Assembly: GCA_963794155.1 (NCBI GenBank)
Contig: CAWCCX010000016.1
Span: 496,001 to 560,000, forward strand
Length of the DNA: 64,000 nucleotides
Origin: Roseiarcus sp963794155
GTDB taxonomy: Bacteria > Pseudomonadota > Alphaproteobacteria > Rhizobiales > Beijerinckiaceae
Direction of reading: 5' to 3'
How positions within the stretch are numbered: position 1 is the stretch's first letter; every line of letters begins with the position of its first letter. Of the stretch, positions 46,318 through 55,656 are shown piece after piece. Below the pieces are notes generated by a model that had not been told where the DNA came from, made no database searches, and saw only the letters and a program-made list of their open reading frames with translations. A program made the translations under genes and the position numbers.

Positions 46318-47358
46318 ATGGTAGATTGGTCCGGGATGCGCGTCCTCGTGACGGGCGGAGCGTCGTTCATCGGTTCACATCTTGCAGATTCTCTGGTCGC
46401 GCGGGGGGCCCGAGTCCGCATTGTCGACAATCTCAGCAGCGGTGTGAAGGAAAACATTGCGGGTCTGCTGGCTTCCGAGGCGGTCGAGTTCATCGAGGGC
46501 GACCTTCTCAACACGGAAGTAACGAGCGCGGCGGTCCGGAATATAGAATATGTGTTCCACAACGCGGCCGATCATGGCGGCCGAGGTTATATCGACCTCC
46601 ACCAGGTCAATTGCTCGACGAATATGATCCTTGACGGACTGGTATACCGAGCCGCCGCGGCGGCGGGCGTCGAGAAGGTCGTTTTCGCCTCGTCCGGTTG
46701 CGTTTATCCCGAGCACATTCAGACCGATCCCACGGAGGAACTGTACCTCACCGAGGACCTCGTCGGGCCGCCCTACAATTCCGACAACATGTACGGTTGG
46801 GCGAAGCTCATGGGGGAGATGACGCTGCGCGCGTATGTCCAGGAGCAGCGCCTGAAGGGTGCTTCGGTGCGCTATTTCACAGCGTACGGCCCCCGCTGCC
46901 CGGTCAGCCACGCGGTCATGGCCATGATCGCGCGGGCCGCGGCGAATCAGGATCCCTTCGAGATTTGGGGAACGGGTGAACAGATCCGCAACTGGACCCA
47001 TGTGTCAGATATCGTCGAGGGTACCATTCGCGCCGCTGAGCGCATTGATGATGGGTCGGCCGTCAACATCGGCACGATGGAGCGCACCCGGGTGGCCGAT
47101 TGTGCGCGTGCAGTTTTGGAATACATGAGGAAGAGTCCCGGCTTGAAGTTCGATCCAAGCAAGCCAACCGGCCCATACAACCGCGTTAGCGACCTCACGC
47201 TTTGCCGCGAGAAGCTGGGATGGACGCCGGCCGTTTCGTTCCGGGATGGGCTCCACGCCACGATCGACTGGTATCAGGACCATACGAGTGTCGCCGAGGC
47301 ACGCGAGTCGGTCGAGCACTTGCTGACCGAGCGCCGCCACGTCTTGCAACCGGGCTGA
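46318..47358 (+). CDS. NAD-dependent epimerase/dehydratase (nucleotide-sugar)
   Basis: A 346-aa extended short-chain dehydrogenase. The Rossmann motif is VLVTGGASFIGSHLADSL, the catalytic Ser lies in ASSGCVYP, and the YxxxK pair is in MYGWAKLMGE. NWTHVSDIVEGTI and LGWTPAVSFRDGL complete the substrate domain. The family converts UDP- or GDP-sugars; the product cannot be specified. ATG 46318 follows AGGGTGAGC; ATG 46336 is an alternative. It converges on the minus-strand glycosyltransferases. Confidence 0.9.
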   Translation: MVDWSGMRVLVTGGASFIGSHLADSLVARGARVRIVDNLSSGVKENIAGLLASEAVEFIEGDLLNTEVTSAAVRNIEYVFHNAADHGGRGYIDLHQVNCSTNMILDGLVYRAAAAAGVEKVVFASSGCVYPEHIQTDPTEELYLTEDLVGPPYNSDNMYGWAKLMGEMTLRAYVQEQRLKGASVRYFTAYGPRCPVSHAVMAMIARAAANQDPFEIWGTGEQIRNWTHVSDIVEGTIRAAERIDDGSAVNIGTMERTRVADCARAVLEYMRKSPGLKFDPSKPTGPYNRVSDLTLCREKLGWTPAVSFRDGLHATIDWYQDHTSVAEARESVEHLLTERRHVLQPG

Positions 47359-47443
47359 CCGCTGGTGGCGCGCGCCTGGGGCGCGCGTGCCGAGATTTGC
47401 CTTTCCCTGACCGAACGACCCTCGATGAGGTGATCGGCGTTAG

Positions 47444-47773
47444 ATGGCCGGCGCCCATGCGGCCTCCGACCCGCTGGCCGCGATCCGTCCGTCCCCTGAC
47501 CGCCGCCTCCAAACGCCGCTGACTCCGAATGGCGTCCGTCGCGCCAATGCAATCGGACCCTCGAATCGGGGGCCGTTCATTGCGCGCACCCGCGTTTGCA
47601 AGCAAATCGATGCGCTGCTTGCTACAAAACCTGGCGCGCAGATATTTGTCGCGACCGATCAGCAGACGACGCTAGACTACTCCGTAGGCGTCGTGTGGGC
47701 CTCGCGGCGGCATCGAGAAGGCGCTTCGGCGTTTCCTAGGCCTCTAAGGACGGCCGAAGGATTTCACTATTAA
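47444..47773 (+). pseudogene. Fragment of a fucosyltransferase-like glycosyltransferase
   Basis: A 109-codon frame whose middle (RTRVCKQIDALLATKPGAQIFVATDQQ) resembles the stretch following HVRRGD in fucosyltransferase-type proteins, where the line reads A-x-I-F-L-A-T-D. The rest is low complexity, and the preceding HVRRGD block is absent. It ends one base before the convergent GT23-like gene stop. I regard it as a decayed remnant; the match is short. Confidence 0.35.
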
Positions 47774-49027
47774 TTACCAGTGATAGAGGTCCAGCGGGCA
47801 GTTGTTCCGTAGATTAAGAAGAGCCGAGAAGGGGTTGATGGATTTTCCGGCAGCCGGCTTACTCAGAGACACGTAAGGAATCAGGTGCCCCCTAGATCCT
47901 ATCGTCAAGAGCCAAGCAAGCATACTAAATTCAGAATTAAAGGCACCGATGAACGCGTCGCATTCGCAGAATAAGGCGAGGTCCATGATCGCGCTGACTG
48001 CCAGTTCCCTGGCAAACTCCGGATGATCAAGCGCGAAGTCTTCGATGAATTGATTCGATGTGCTGATGTCGGGGAAAACTGAGCGGTCGTAATCGAGTGT
48101 GAGAAAGCGATAGCCGGGCCGCAGCCGAATGGCCCGATCGATCTCTGCGCGGGACTCTGTTCCCAGGAAGATGTTTCGAATCCCATACCGCTCACAGATT
48201 GTGTCCGCGGTACGGAGGTAAGATTCCAACGCGAAGGAGGTCCGCGTCGATCTCGTGGGAGCGCTCCCCTCGACATCGGTGGACGCCGCATCTCCCCTTC
48301 GAACATGGATCCCGAGGACGGGGCGCTCCGGCCAGCCCATCTTTGCCTTGAGTTCGGGGATCCGATCCAGGATAGGCTCCGTCGGCGTGAAAACGTATCT
48401 GGTCGCCGCGGCAAGCTTCAGGACTCGTTCCATAGAGGCGGCGCTGAAGGGCGGTTCGGAAAATGCGAGATGGGTGAGGCGGGGCGCGGCAATGACCCCG
48501 ACCCTTCCACCGGTCGCTGTAGGATTCTGAAACAGTTCGTTCCACGCTCGGGCGGAGTCGTTGCTTGCCTCGGAAGGTCTTCCATCAGCCGAGCGGGCCC
48601 AGATCCAAGGGTTCCAATCGCGCCCGGTGGCTTTCAACGCCTTTCGCTCCCACGGGGGCGCATCGGCTGCGACGACGACGCGGCGTCCAAGATCGACGTT
48701 CTCGCGGATCGCAGTGCCCAAGAGACGCAAATTCTTTCCGAGTGGGCGATAGGTAAGGTATATACGGCGGGTTCTTCCTGACGCGGCTTGAACAGCCTGG
48801 ATCCTCTTCAGGTAAGCGGCCGAGAACTCGGTCTGAGCCGCCGCGCGCCGTCGTGACTCTCCGGTTGCCAGCCCAGCCGGAAGGTACTCGGCCGGAATAT
48901 GGGAATGCCGAAGGTAAGCCCAGAAGTGCTTGAACAGGAGGCGTCGGCGGTGGCGGTCCCACCCGTCGCCCCACAGATCCACGGTCCAGAACCGCAAGGT
49001 TTCGGAGAGCTGCATCGAACTCTTCAC
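47774..49027 (-). CDS. Fucosyltransferase-like (GT23/GT-B) glycosyltransferase
   Basis: A 417-aa protein. The motif VLGIHVRRGDAASTD (about residue 240) is the GDP-sugar contact of the alpha-1,6-fucosyltransferase superfamily. It is followed by NIFLGTESRAEIDRA and, near the end, DLALFCECDAFIGAFNSEFSML, the second nucleotide-sugar loop. The N-terminus carries LSETLRFWTVDLWGDG and a DRHRRR cluster, echoed at the C-terminus of the protein at 54306. No signal peptide is visible. It heads a minus-strand run that is the reverse of the FkbM-epimerase set. Confidence 0.78.
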   Translation of the reverse strand: MKSSMQLSETLRFWTVDLWGDGWDRHRRRLLFKHFWAYLRHSHIPAEYLPAGLATGESRRRAAAQTEFSAAYLKRIQAVQAASGRTRRIYLTYRPLGKNLRLLGTAIRENVDLGRRVVVAADAPPWERKALKATGRDWNPWIWARSADGRPSEASNDSARAWNELFQNPTATGGRVGVIAAPRLTHLAFSEPPFSAASMERVLKLAAATRYVFTPTEPILDRIPELKAKMGWPERPVLGIHVRRGDAASTDVEGSAPTRSTRTSFALESYLRTADTICERYGIRNIFLGTESRAEIDRAIRLRPGYRFLTLDYDRSVFPDISTSNQFIEDFALDHPEFARELAVSAIMDLALFCECDAFIGAFNSEFSMLAWLLTIGSRGHLIPYVSLSKPAAGKSINPFSALLNLRNNCPLDLYHW

Positions 49028-49088
49028 CTAATTCCTAGCGCCCCAGGACCGTTGGGCAGGATCCAGAAAAACGGTAGCCGCGCTCGTC

Positions 49089-50078
49089 TCAACTTCCCTG
49101 GCACGGAGGAGCTCGGTGACCATAGAGCGATATGTCCGCCACGCCGTCCCTAGGGATGAGGCCTTTATTGAGATTCGCGATCGTTTTCCGGATTGGGGCG
49201 ATCTTGTTCACGTATGTGCTGTACACGTAATCGCGGTTTTTCAGGTAATTGGCCGATCTGGAGTCGCTCGAATAAATCATGGTCCCCTGCCCGCCTACGT
49301 TTCTCTCGAACGCGGCGGAGCTGTAAACGCCGACCTGATAACCGGCCAGCCACGCCCTCACGCAGAAATCATAGTCTAGCCAGATCCCGGCTTCGCCGGC
49401 GCTGCTAAAGCGTAGATCAAACTGGCCTAGCTCACGGAAAGCGCTGCGACGGAAGAACATTGGGCCGATGCCGACCAACTCCACGAACATGAATGGTTTT
49501 TCAATCATGTCGTCCCAGAATGGGATTTCAGGAAGCGGATAGCCAGGGTCGGGCGGCGCGCCGAAACGAGCCAGAATGGGATATTGCGGGTCGTCAAAAT
49601 CAACCGCCCATCCGTGCCAAGGTCCGACCACGGCCAGCCGGGGGTATTTCTGGAACAGCGCAAGCGCGTCCGAAGCCCAGGACGGATCCTTCGGCGGGAT
49701 GTCGTCATCTTGCATGGCGCAGATGAATTCGCCGGCCGCCAGATTTGCGGCCCGATTATAGGTGCGTATTTCGTGCAGATCGTTGGTCTGGATCAGGAAA
49801 TCGTTGGGCCGAGTCAAATACTTTCGCCATTCAACCTCCGATCCGTCCACGGACCCATCCTCGCACACGATGATTTCGTCAGCGCAAGTGAGCCGGAGCC
49901 TCTCCATAATCGATCGAATATTTTTTCCGTGATTAAACGATTGAATTAGAATAGATAGGGACGGAGCATCCGTATAAGCGAAAGGGATCTTGGATCGTTC
50001 CAGCTTACGCTTCTTCACGCGGGCAATCAGACGCTTTTCTGGACTTAATAAACTCGCAATCGAAGACTTTATGTCCAT
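49089..50078 (-). CDS. Family 2 glycosyltransferase
   Basis: A 329-aa GT-A enzyme. The opening SLSILIQSFNHGKNIRSIMERL is the usual first strand and loop, then EIIVCEDGSVDGSE. The metal-binding DDD is in AMQDDDIPPKDPSW, and an acceptor-side acidic WLDYDFCVRAWLAGY matches the ED(x)D region of the family. No membrane segment. It is transcribed after the methyltransferase-glycosyltransferase fusion (111 bases apart). Donor and acceptor unknown. Confidence 0.85.
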   Translation of the reverse strand: MDIKSSIASLLSPEKRLIARVKKRKLERSKIPFAYTDAPSLSILIQSFNHGKNIRSIMERLRLTCADEIIVCEDGSVDGSEVEWRKYLTRPNDFLIQTNDLHEIRTYNRAANLAAGEFICAMQDDDIPPKDPSWASDALALFQKYPRLAVVGPWHGWAVDFDDPQYPILARFGAPPDPGYPLPEIPFWDDMIEKPFMFVELVGIGPMFFRRSAFRELGQFDLRFSSAGEAGIWLDYDFCVRAWLAGYQVGVYSSAAFERNVGGQGTMIYSSDSRSANYLKNRDYVYSTYVNKIAPIRKTIANLNKGLIPRDGVADISLYGHRAPPCQGS

Positions 50079-50189
50079 GATATGACTTATCTGTTCGGAT
50101 TGCGATCGGCTTGTGAGTGGTAGCTAACACGGCCGCGATCAGGACGCCAGTTTGCGACCGATCCTCCAGCAGCCCCGGCCGCACGAAGG

Positions 50190-52043
50190 TCAGAGTTTGC
50201 GCAAATACCCATCATATTCTTGGATTTTCGCGCCGAGCCGTGCTTGACGGCGAGGCAACCAAAAGGAAAGCGCGCGACGCAGACGCATCGCGATGAGTTT
50301 CCGTTTCACGTGACGTCGCATCGCCTTGGCAAGACGAGTTGCGATGTGGGCGCGGTTCAAGGCGTCGTCACGTTGGGCCTCCGCCACCCGCAATCGGTCG
50401 ACGGCGCCGTCACGCTCGCTCGCCGCCGCCCGCAACCGATAGGCGGCCTCGTCGCGTTCGCTCTCGACCTGCCCGAGTTGGTGACTCGCCTCAACGAGCG
50501 CAATTACTCGCGAACTCTCCCCTTTCGGCAGGATTATCGATGTGTTCTCAAGCTTGCTGCGAATCAGTTTGTAGTCTTTGTCCCACTGCTTTTCAGGAAG
50601 GATTGCCCTAGAGTTTTCATCATGCTGACGATAAATGCATGTAATTTCTGGTGAATCAGCGACGCCGCACAAGGCCGCCGCCTGAAGCAAGAAGTCCCAG
50701 TCCTCACTCGTCGATAAGCGTTCGTCGAAGCGCAATCCCAAAACGTGAAAGGCTTCGCGCGGGAAAGCCAGGCAGATTGGCGGACTGCGATTGACCAGCA
50801 GGTGTTCCAATAAATCAAAGTCGGGAGGATAAGGCTTCGCCAGCCCTCCGGTTGCGCGCAGCCCGCGTTTTCCCGAGACCTCGACATTGATCGAGTCCTG
50901 CTGCACGCAGGCGGTCCTCAATACGCGGCCGCGATGGTTTCGGGCGAGTTCGCTGAACTCGGCCACCCAATGGGCCATCGGAATGTCGTCGTCATCCAGT
51001 ATGGCGATATATTCGCCGCGGGCGTACTCAAAGCCGACATTCAGCGGACGCGCCCGGTCGCCCTCTTCGACCTCAAGCAACCTGATCTTGCCGCGCAGGT
51101 TGTCGGCCATGTCTGCGACGAGGCGCCGCACGGCGGCGAGGCTTGGCGCATCGACTTTGTGCGCAACGATCAGGGCCTCGAAGTCATCGCTGGTCTGCCC
51201 GGTGAGGCAGACAAGAGTCTCGAGGAGAGTATGCAGGCGGCGACCCTGCGTTCTGATCACAGCAGTGAGAAAGGGCCTTTCGGGCGCTGCACCATTCTCT
51301 TGGACGAACGCCCGGCCCCGGGGGCCGGGCATGCAAAGCCAGACGAACTCGCGGACCATCGCGGCTGGATTGGCGCGTCTTGCGCTGTCGAATAGGAGGT
51401 CGCCTAACGGAACGCCCGGCCGAAGGAGCGGGTGCTGAAACTCGTCCCTTCGCGAGATCACGTCATCGCGGTCGATTGCATGGAGGCCGGCGTCGCCCAG
51501 CAAGCGCGTCAGCCGCGCATCGTCGATGAACCGCGTCATGCTCTCCTTCGGCTTAGGCTCTCCTCGGCTATCCATCCGCCCGAAGACAAGGTCCACGCCA
51601 GCGTCGAGACACGCGTGGTTTGATGCGCTGATCGCCACGAGCGCGCCCTTTGCGCGCGCGAAATCGGCAAGGGCCTGAAGGACCTCTTCGAGATCGGCCA
51701 TACGCTCGATTCGGTCGAGCAGCGTTATCGACGCAACGCTTCGGCTGCCCACGATTTGGTTCAGCCGTTCGGCAAATGGCTCGCTGAGGCCGATATGATG
51801 GAACTGGCGCCGAGCCCCTACTGCCGGCGCCACATCGGGCGTATGCAAGCCAATGCCGACATAGACGCCGCCGATCGCCTCTCGCATTGCATCGGCATGC
51901 GCCGGAGAAGGAGTCCCTATATCGAGCCGCAGGTCGTTGGGGCTGCGCACCGCCTGCCGTCTCTTGAGCAGTTCGAGGACCCGGGGCAGGACTTCGGTCT
52001 TCGAATCCTGAATGTCTCCGCCCGCTGAGGAACGGCGGCTCAT
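50190..52043 (-). CDS. Methyltransferase-glycosyltransferase (GT2) fusion with C-terminal coiled coil
   Basis: A 617-aa protein. Residues about 20-220 look like a degenerate class I methyltransferase: RLDIGTPSPAHADAMREAIGG in place of the G-x-G loop, and ASITLLDRIERMADLEEVLQAL. Residues about 255-480 form a GT2 domain (FLTAVIRTQGRRLHTLLETL, AILDDDDIPMAHWVAEF, TSEDWDFLLQAA). The last 120 residues are a coiled coil of RDxAxxRLRxA repeats and a basic tail. Start ATG 52043 overlaps the upstream stop by four bases; the longer frame to 52295 is not family-like. Confidence 0.8.
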   Translation of the reverse strand: MSRRSSAGGDIQDSKTEVLPRVLELLKRRQAVRSPNDLRLDIGTPSPAHADAMREAIGGVYVGIGLHTPDVAPAVGARRQFHHIGLSEPFAERLNQIVGSRSVASITLLDRIERMADLEEVLQALADFARAKGALVAISASNHACLDAGVDLVFGRMDSRGEPKPKESMTRFIDDARLTRLLGDAGLHAIDRDDVISRRDEFQHPLLRPGVPLGDLLFDSARRANPAAMVREFVWLCMPGPRGRAFVQENGAAPERPFLTAVIRTQGRRLHTLLETLVCLTGQTSDDFEALIVAHKVDAPSLAAVRRLVADMADNLRGKIRLLEVEEGDRARPLNVGFEYARGEYIAILDDDDIPMAHWVAEFSELARNHRGRVLRTACVQQDSINVEVSGKRGLRATGGLAKPYPPDFDLLEHLLVNRSPPICLAFPREAFHVLGLRFDERLSTSEDWDFLLQAAALCGVADSPEITCIYRQHDENSRAILPEKQWDKDYKLIRSKLENTSIILPKGESSRVIALVEASHQLGQVESERDEAAYRLRAAASERDGAVDRLRVAEAQRDDALNRAHIATRLAKAMRRHVKRKLIAMRLRRALSFWLPRRQARLGAKIQEYDGYLRKL

Positions 52044-52978
52044 AGCGGGTATCTGTGGGGTGAATATTCCGTGCCGACGAAAAGACCGACGCTGTGAGCG
52101 TCGTCGAGCTGGATCGGAAGCGCTCCTTCTTCTCTTTTTTTCTTGAACACGCGGGCGGCTCGCATCATGTCCGGGTCGCCGCCGGACAGATAGTAGCCGA
52201 TCAAGAGTTCGGTGATATCCGGACGAGACCATTTGTAGCTCAGAAAGAGTGCCGCTTCGGCCGAATAATAGCGTTCGGCGGCCGACGGCAGCCATGCTCC
52301 TTCGCGGGAGAGCCTCTTGTCATGAAACGCCACCGCCGCGGGCTGGAAGATCACCTTGAGGCCGTTCAGCCGCACCCGCCAGGAGAAGTCCACGTCATCG
52401 CAGTAGAGAAAGAAATTCTCGGCGTCGAAACCGTTGAGCTCCCTGAACAGCACGCCCGAAATCATCGTGCAGGCCGTGGTCGCCCACCCCGTCTCCCCCT
52501 TCTGAGGGTCGTAATCCTTCGGGTGCTCGATCGGCAGCTGCTTTGCCTCCACCATGCCCACCCCGGGCGTGTCGAACTCCGTCAACATGGTTTCAATCAG
52601 GCGGGGGGCTACGATGACGTCCGGATTCTGGATCAGGAAAATATCGGCGCCGTTCGACTTCGACAATTCGTTGTGACCTTTCGCCGAGCCGAGGTTTCCG
52701 CCGAAGAAGGTATAGTCGATATGCACCGAACGGTTGCGTTGGCGGAGGGACTCAAGTTGCTGCGGGTCGAGGCAAGGGTGAAGCGAGCTGTCCCCGTAGC
52801 GGATCGCCACCGCAGGACAGATCTCGGAAGCGAGCTCCGCAGAGCGCGCGAGGGCGGCCACTGACCGTTCGATGGCCTGGGGTTGGTTGTTGTACAGAAC
52901 CGACTGAACGCCGACTGTGCGTTGCTTGTAGTCGAAGACTTTTTGGCTCCCGCGGGTCCCAGTCACAGGCTTTGACAT
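52040..52978 (-). CDS. Family 2 glycosyltransferase, rhamnosyltransferase-like
   Basis: A 312-aa GT-A enzyme. Features are GVQSVLYNNQPQAIERSV, GGNLGSAKGHNEL (the GxGxAxGxN motif of rhamnosyl/O-antigen transferases), FLIQNPDVIVAPRL in place of a canonical DxD, and FLYCDDVDFSWRVRLNG, the acidic acceptor-site motif. FHDKRLSREG provides the His expected after it. It is four bases overlapped with the fusion gene downstream and 9 bases from the epimerase upstream, so the three form one unit. Confidence 0.86.
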   Translation of the reverse strand: MSKPVTGTRGSQKVFDYKQRTVGVQSVLYNNQPQAIERSVAALARSAELASEICPAVAIRYGDSSLHPCLDPQQLESLRQRNRSVHIDYTFFGGNLGSAKGHNELSKSNGADIFLIQNPDVIVAPRLIETMLTEFDTPGVGMVEAKQLPIEHPKDYDPQKGETGWATTACTMISGVLFRELNGFDAENFFLYCDDVDFSWRVRLNGLKVIFQPAAVAFHDKRLSREGAWLPSAAERYYSAEAALFLSYKWSRPDITELLIGYYLSGGDPDMMRAARVFKKKREEGALPIQLDDAHSVGLFVGTEYSPHRYPL

Positions 52979-52987
52979 AGCGCGTCC

Positions 52988-54073
52988 CTAATGCTGCTGT
53001 GTCTCAATCCAAGCGGCCAGCTTCTGTATGCCCGCAGCAAGATCGCGCCGTGCTGACCAGTTCAGCGCTTCAACGGTGTTCTTCACATCGCACACGGCGT
53101 GGCGAACGTCGCCAAAACGGTGCCGACTGCAAACGAACGGCGCGGGCGCGCTGTAATGGCGCGCAATGATCAACGCAAGCTCCGACATCGGAATGGCGGC
53201 TCCAGTACCGATATCGAGCGTCCTGCCCGCCACACCCGCGTGATCTAGCGTCGCGAGGATAGCCTCCGCTACGTCGTCGATCAGAATGAAATCACGCAAC
53301 ATCTCGCCATCCTCGTAGAGGGGGATGGCCTGGCCGCGTCGCGCAATCTGGCAGAACAGCAAAACGATCCCCGTATAGGAGTTCGCGAGGGCCTGGCCGG
53401 GCCCGTAGACGTTCTGGAGTCGGAGCGTCTTGAGCTTTGCTCCAAAGGAGCCCGACCAGGCCGACAGAATGTGTTCCTGGGCCAGCTTAGTGGCTCCATA
53501 GATGCTGACGGGATGCGGTTCAGTTGTCGCGGCCCGTGCCGCAGTCGCCTCAAGTCCTGGAAAATCCCAGATTTGCCGAGCAAGTTGCTCCCGGGTTCGT
53601 TGACCCGGATAAATTGGCGGACCTCCGCAAATCGGTCGCCAGGGGCCTTCGCCGTAGACAGCTCGGCTGCCTGTGAGCAGAAACTGATCAGGGACGCGTC
53701 CGGCTCGCGCCAGCGCGTCGAGCATTGTGGCGGTCCCTGTAACATTTGCATAGGCGTGACGAGCGCTCTCAGTTAGCGACTGGCCAGTGCCGGTTTCGGC
53801 TGCTAGGTGAATGATGGTGTCGGGGTTGATATGATCCAAGAGCCTGCGCCAGAGAGTGGCATCCGCGATATCGCCTATGATCAGCTCGACGTCCCCGTCA
53901 AGCGTGTCAGGTCGCTGGCGTTCTGGATGTATCTGCGGGTGCAGCGCATCGATAGCGATAACCCGCTCATATCTTTTGGACAGGCCTGAGGATATTGCGC
54001 AACCGATGAATCCGGCTCCTCCCGTCACTATACACGTTCCTGTCTTGGCTGGCTTTGTAGAGTAGGACTTCAC
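52988..54073 (-). CDS. NAD-dependent nucleotide-sugar epimerase/dehydratase
   Basis: A 361-aa extended SDR. The motif CIVTGGAGFIGCAISSGL is the NAD loop, and the active site is LLTGSRAVYGEGPW with YGATKLAQEH. LRLQNVYGPGQALANSY and LRDFILIDDVAEAIL complete the family pattern. The frame runs to 54178, but the first 35 codons are not family-like; GTG 54073, preceded by GGGG, is my start. It opens the minus-strand unit 54073-50190. It may supply a rare sugar donor, e.g. a deoxy sugar. Confidence 0.85.
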   Translation of the reverse strand: MKSYSTKPAKTGTCIVTGGAGFIGCAISSGLSKRYERVIAIDALHPQIHPERQRPDTLDGDVELIIGDIADATLWRRLLDHINPDTIIHLAAETGTGQSLTESARHAYANVTGTATMLDALARAGRVPDQFLLTGSRAVYGEGPWRPICGGPPIYPGQRTREQLARQIWDFPGLEATAARAATTEPHPVSIYGATKLAQEHILSAWSGSFGAKLKTLRLQNVYGPGQALANSYTGIVLLFCQIARRGQAIPLYEDGEMLRDFILIDDVAEAILATLDHAGVAGRTLDIGTGAAIPMSELALIIARHYSAPAPFVCSRHRFGDVRHAVCDVKNTVEALNWSARRDLAAGIQKLAAWIETQQH

Positions 54074-54305
54074 GAAATACCCCAATTCGCACTGTCTATG
54101 CCCGCTACTGCTGCCTGCGTGGCGCAGCAAGGTCGGCGCGCGGTGTTGAAGCCTCGCTGACCAGGTGACGAGTGACATTGATCAGCATGAACCATCGCTA
54201 GCGCTGCACGTCGAGAACATTGGGAGAGGGGAAGGCCACCTAAAAAGGACTAGAGACTTCGAATTCAAACGGCCAGCCGACGCACGGGCACATTGCAGCG
54301 CATAA
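54074..54305. other. Intergenic gap between glycan genes
   Basis: No gene is seen in these 232 bases. They contain the promoter side of the minus-strand unit beginning at 54073, but I cannot point to clear -35/-10 boxes. Confidence 0.3.
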
Positions 54306-55328
54306 CTAATGCCTTTGGTGGCGGCGGCCGCCCCCGTTGCTCCACAAAGCAACAAACCAAAAACGTATAGTGTCTGAGACACGTCTCAGCGCCGGTATCT
54401 TCACATTGTTCTCGGCTTGCAACATCCGTTCACTCGATAACGCAAGCTCTGACTCGGTGTCGGCGACCACAGTTTGATCTTTGTTCTCAGCCTGCTCGAC
54501 CCTTACTCGAAGACGGATAATCGCGTGAAGTAAGACCGATTGGATCAACTCGGCAGGTGTCAGTTGTTGCAAGAATTTTACCAACTGCTGCGTCGCAGCT
54601 TCACCTGAATATTCGGTATTGCGTGGATGATAAACAAGAAGGCCCTTGTCAACGACAGAAATCTTGCCTATGCTGTAAGTGTAATAGTTAAACATTAAAT
54701 CAATTCCCCATCCAAAAATATTTCCCTCATAATTTGCCTTTCGCATTCTATCTACTATTTCACGCGTCAACGCGAAAACGGTAGAGTCGGTTTGTGCAAC
54801 AATGCTAAGTGACGAGTTTGGTATCGTATCAATCTCAGTTTTATTCAAACTCCAATCAATGTAATCGATAAACGGTGCCCATACCCCGATATTTCGATTC
54901 TGTTCGACCGCGGATCTACAATGTCTAGGTACTTCTGTCCAATTATCGCTGGTGCAATCTGCATGTATGACCAACAAAATGTCTGCATCGCAGGAATTGA
55001 TGCACGTTTGAAATTTATCACCGAAAAATAAGTCGTTTGGTCTCCTTATGGACTCGCATGAAAACCTTCGCGCCAAAATTCCATCAGGATCGGAATAGAT
55101 CACGCTCACGTAGTCTGACGTTAGCGCAACAGCTTCTGCTATTCTGTCGGCGTTGTCATGCTTTCCAAACCAGGATATTATAAAGGTATGAATCGTCTTA
55201 TTAGCCTCTTGAGCCCGCACTGACTCCGTGTGCACCGCCTGCTGCAGGCCGGCAACTTGGTCACTGCCCGACTCCGCGTCACCGATCACATCTTTCCCCG
55301 TCATTCCGGTGGGACATATTCCATGCAT
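54306..55328 (-). CDS. Predicted glycosyltransferase, GT-A-like, AT-rich
   Basis: A 340-aa protein. After about 45 residues comes TFIISWFGKHDNADRIAEAV, a nucleotide-sugar strand-loop-helix pattern. DADILLVIHADC and WAPFIDYIDWSLNK then give an acidic patch, and GNIFGWGIDLMFNYY resembles the acceptor loop of GT2 proteins. I do not recognise a named family; GT-A is inference. The composition is markedly more AT-rich than the flanking genes, suggesting a different origin. The C-terminus (SDTIRFWFVALWSNGG) echoes the N-terminus of the 47774 protein. Confidence 0.55.
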   Translation of the reverse strand: MHGICPTGMTGKDVIGDAESGSDQVAGLQQAVHTESVRAQEANKTIHTFIISWFGKHDNADRIAEAVALTSDYVSVIYSDPDGILARRFSCESIRRPNDLFFGDKFQTCINSCDADILLVIHADCTSDNWTEVPRHCRSAVEQNRNIGVWAPFIDYIDWSLNKTEIDTIPNSSLSIVAQTDSTVFALTREIVDRMRKANYEGNIFGWGIDLMFNYYTYSIGKISVVDKGLLVYHPRNTEYSGEAATQQLVKFLQQLTPAELIQSVLLHAIIRLRVRVEQAENKDQTVVADTESELALSSERMLQAENNVKIPALRRVSDTIRFWFVALWSNGGGRRHQRH

Positions 55329-55656
55329 TCTATGTCCGATGTAACCGAACGTAAAGCGCGAAATAGGTAGTTCAACCCATGGAATGTTCGCCCTCAGCTC
55401 AAAGCGCGCAATCCGTCCCGCCCTTTCGAGGTTGCACCGCCCTTTTTCAAAGACTGAGAGTTGAGGCGATCAGGAATGACCGGACCAGCATTGCGTTGGC
55501 TCTCCAATGCATTGGCCGATCGGGCGCAGTTGGGATTCCGCTGTGGCGGCGCCCTTGTTCCTCGTGACCTCGATCTGGTGACACTCGAACAACAGGCGCA
55601 GTTGCGAATTGGAAGGTTGACCGGCGGCGAATAGCACAAAGAGACCGGGCCTACCG
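55329..55656. other. Non-coding 328-bp stretch
   Basis: I see no gene, terminator or repeat here. Short frames lack family features. It separates the glycan genes from a truncated SMP-30 gene, and its right half may be the residue of that gene's lost 5' part. Confidence 0.3.
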
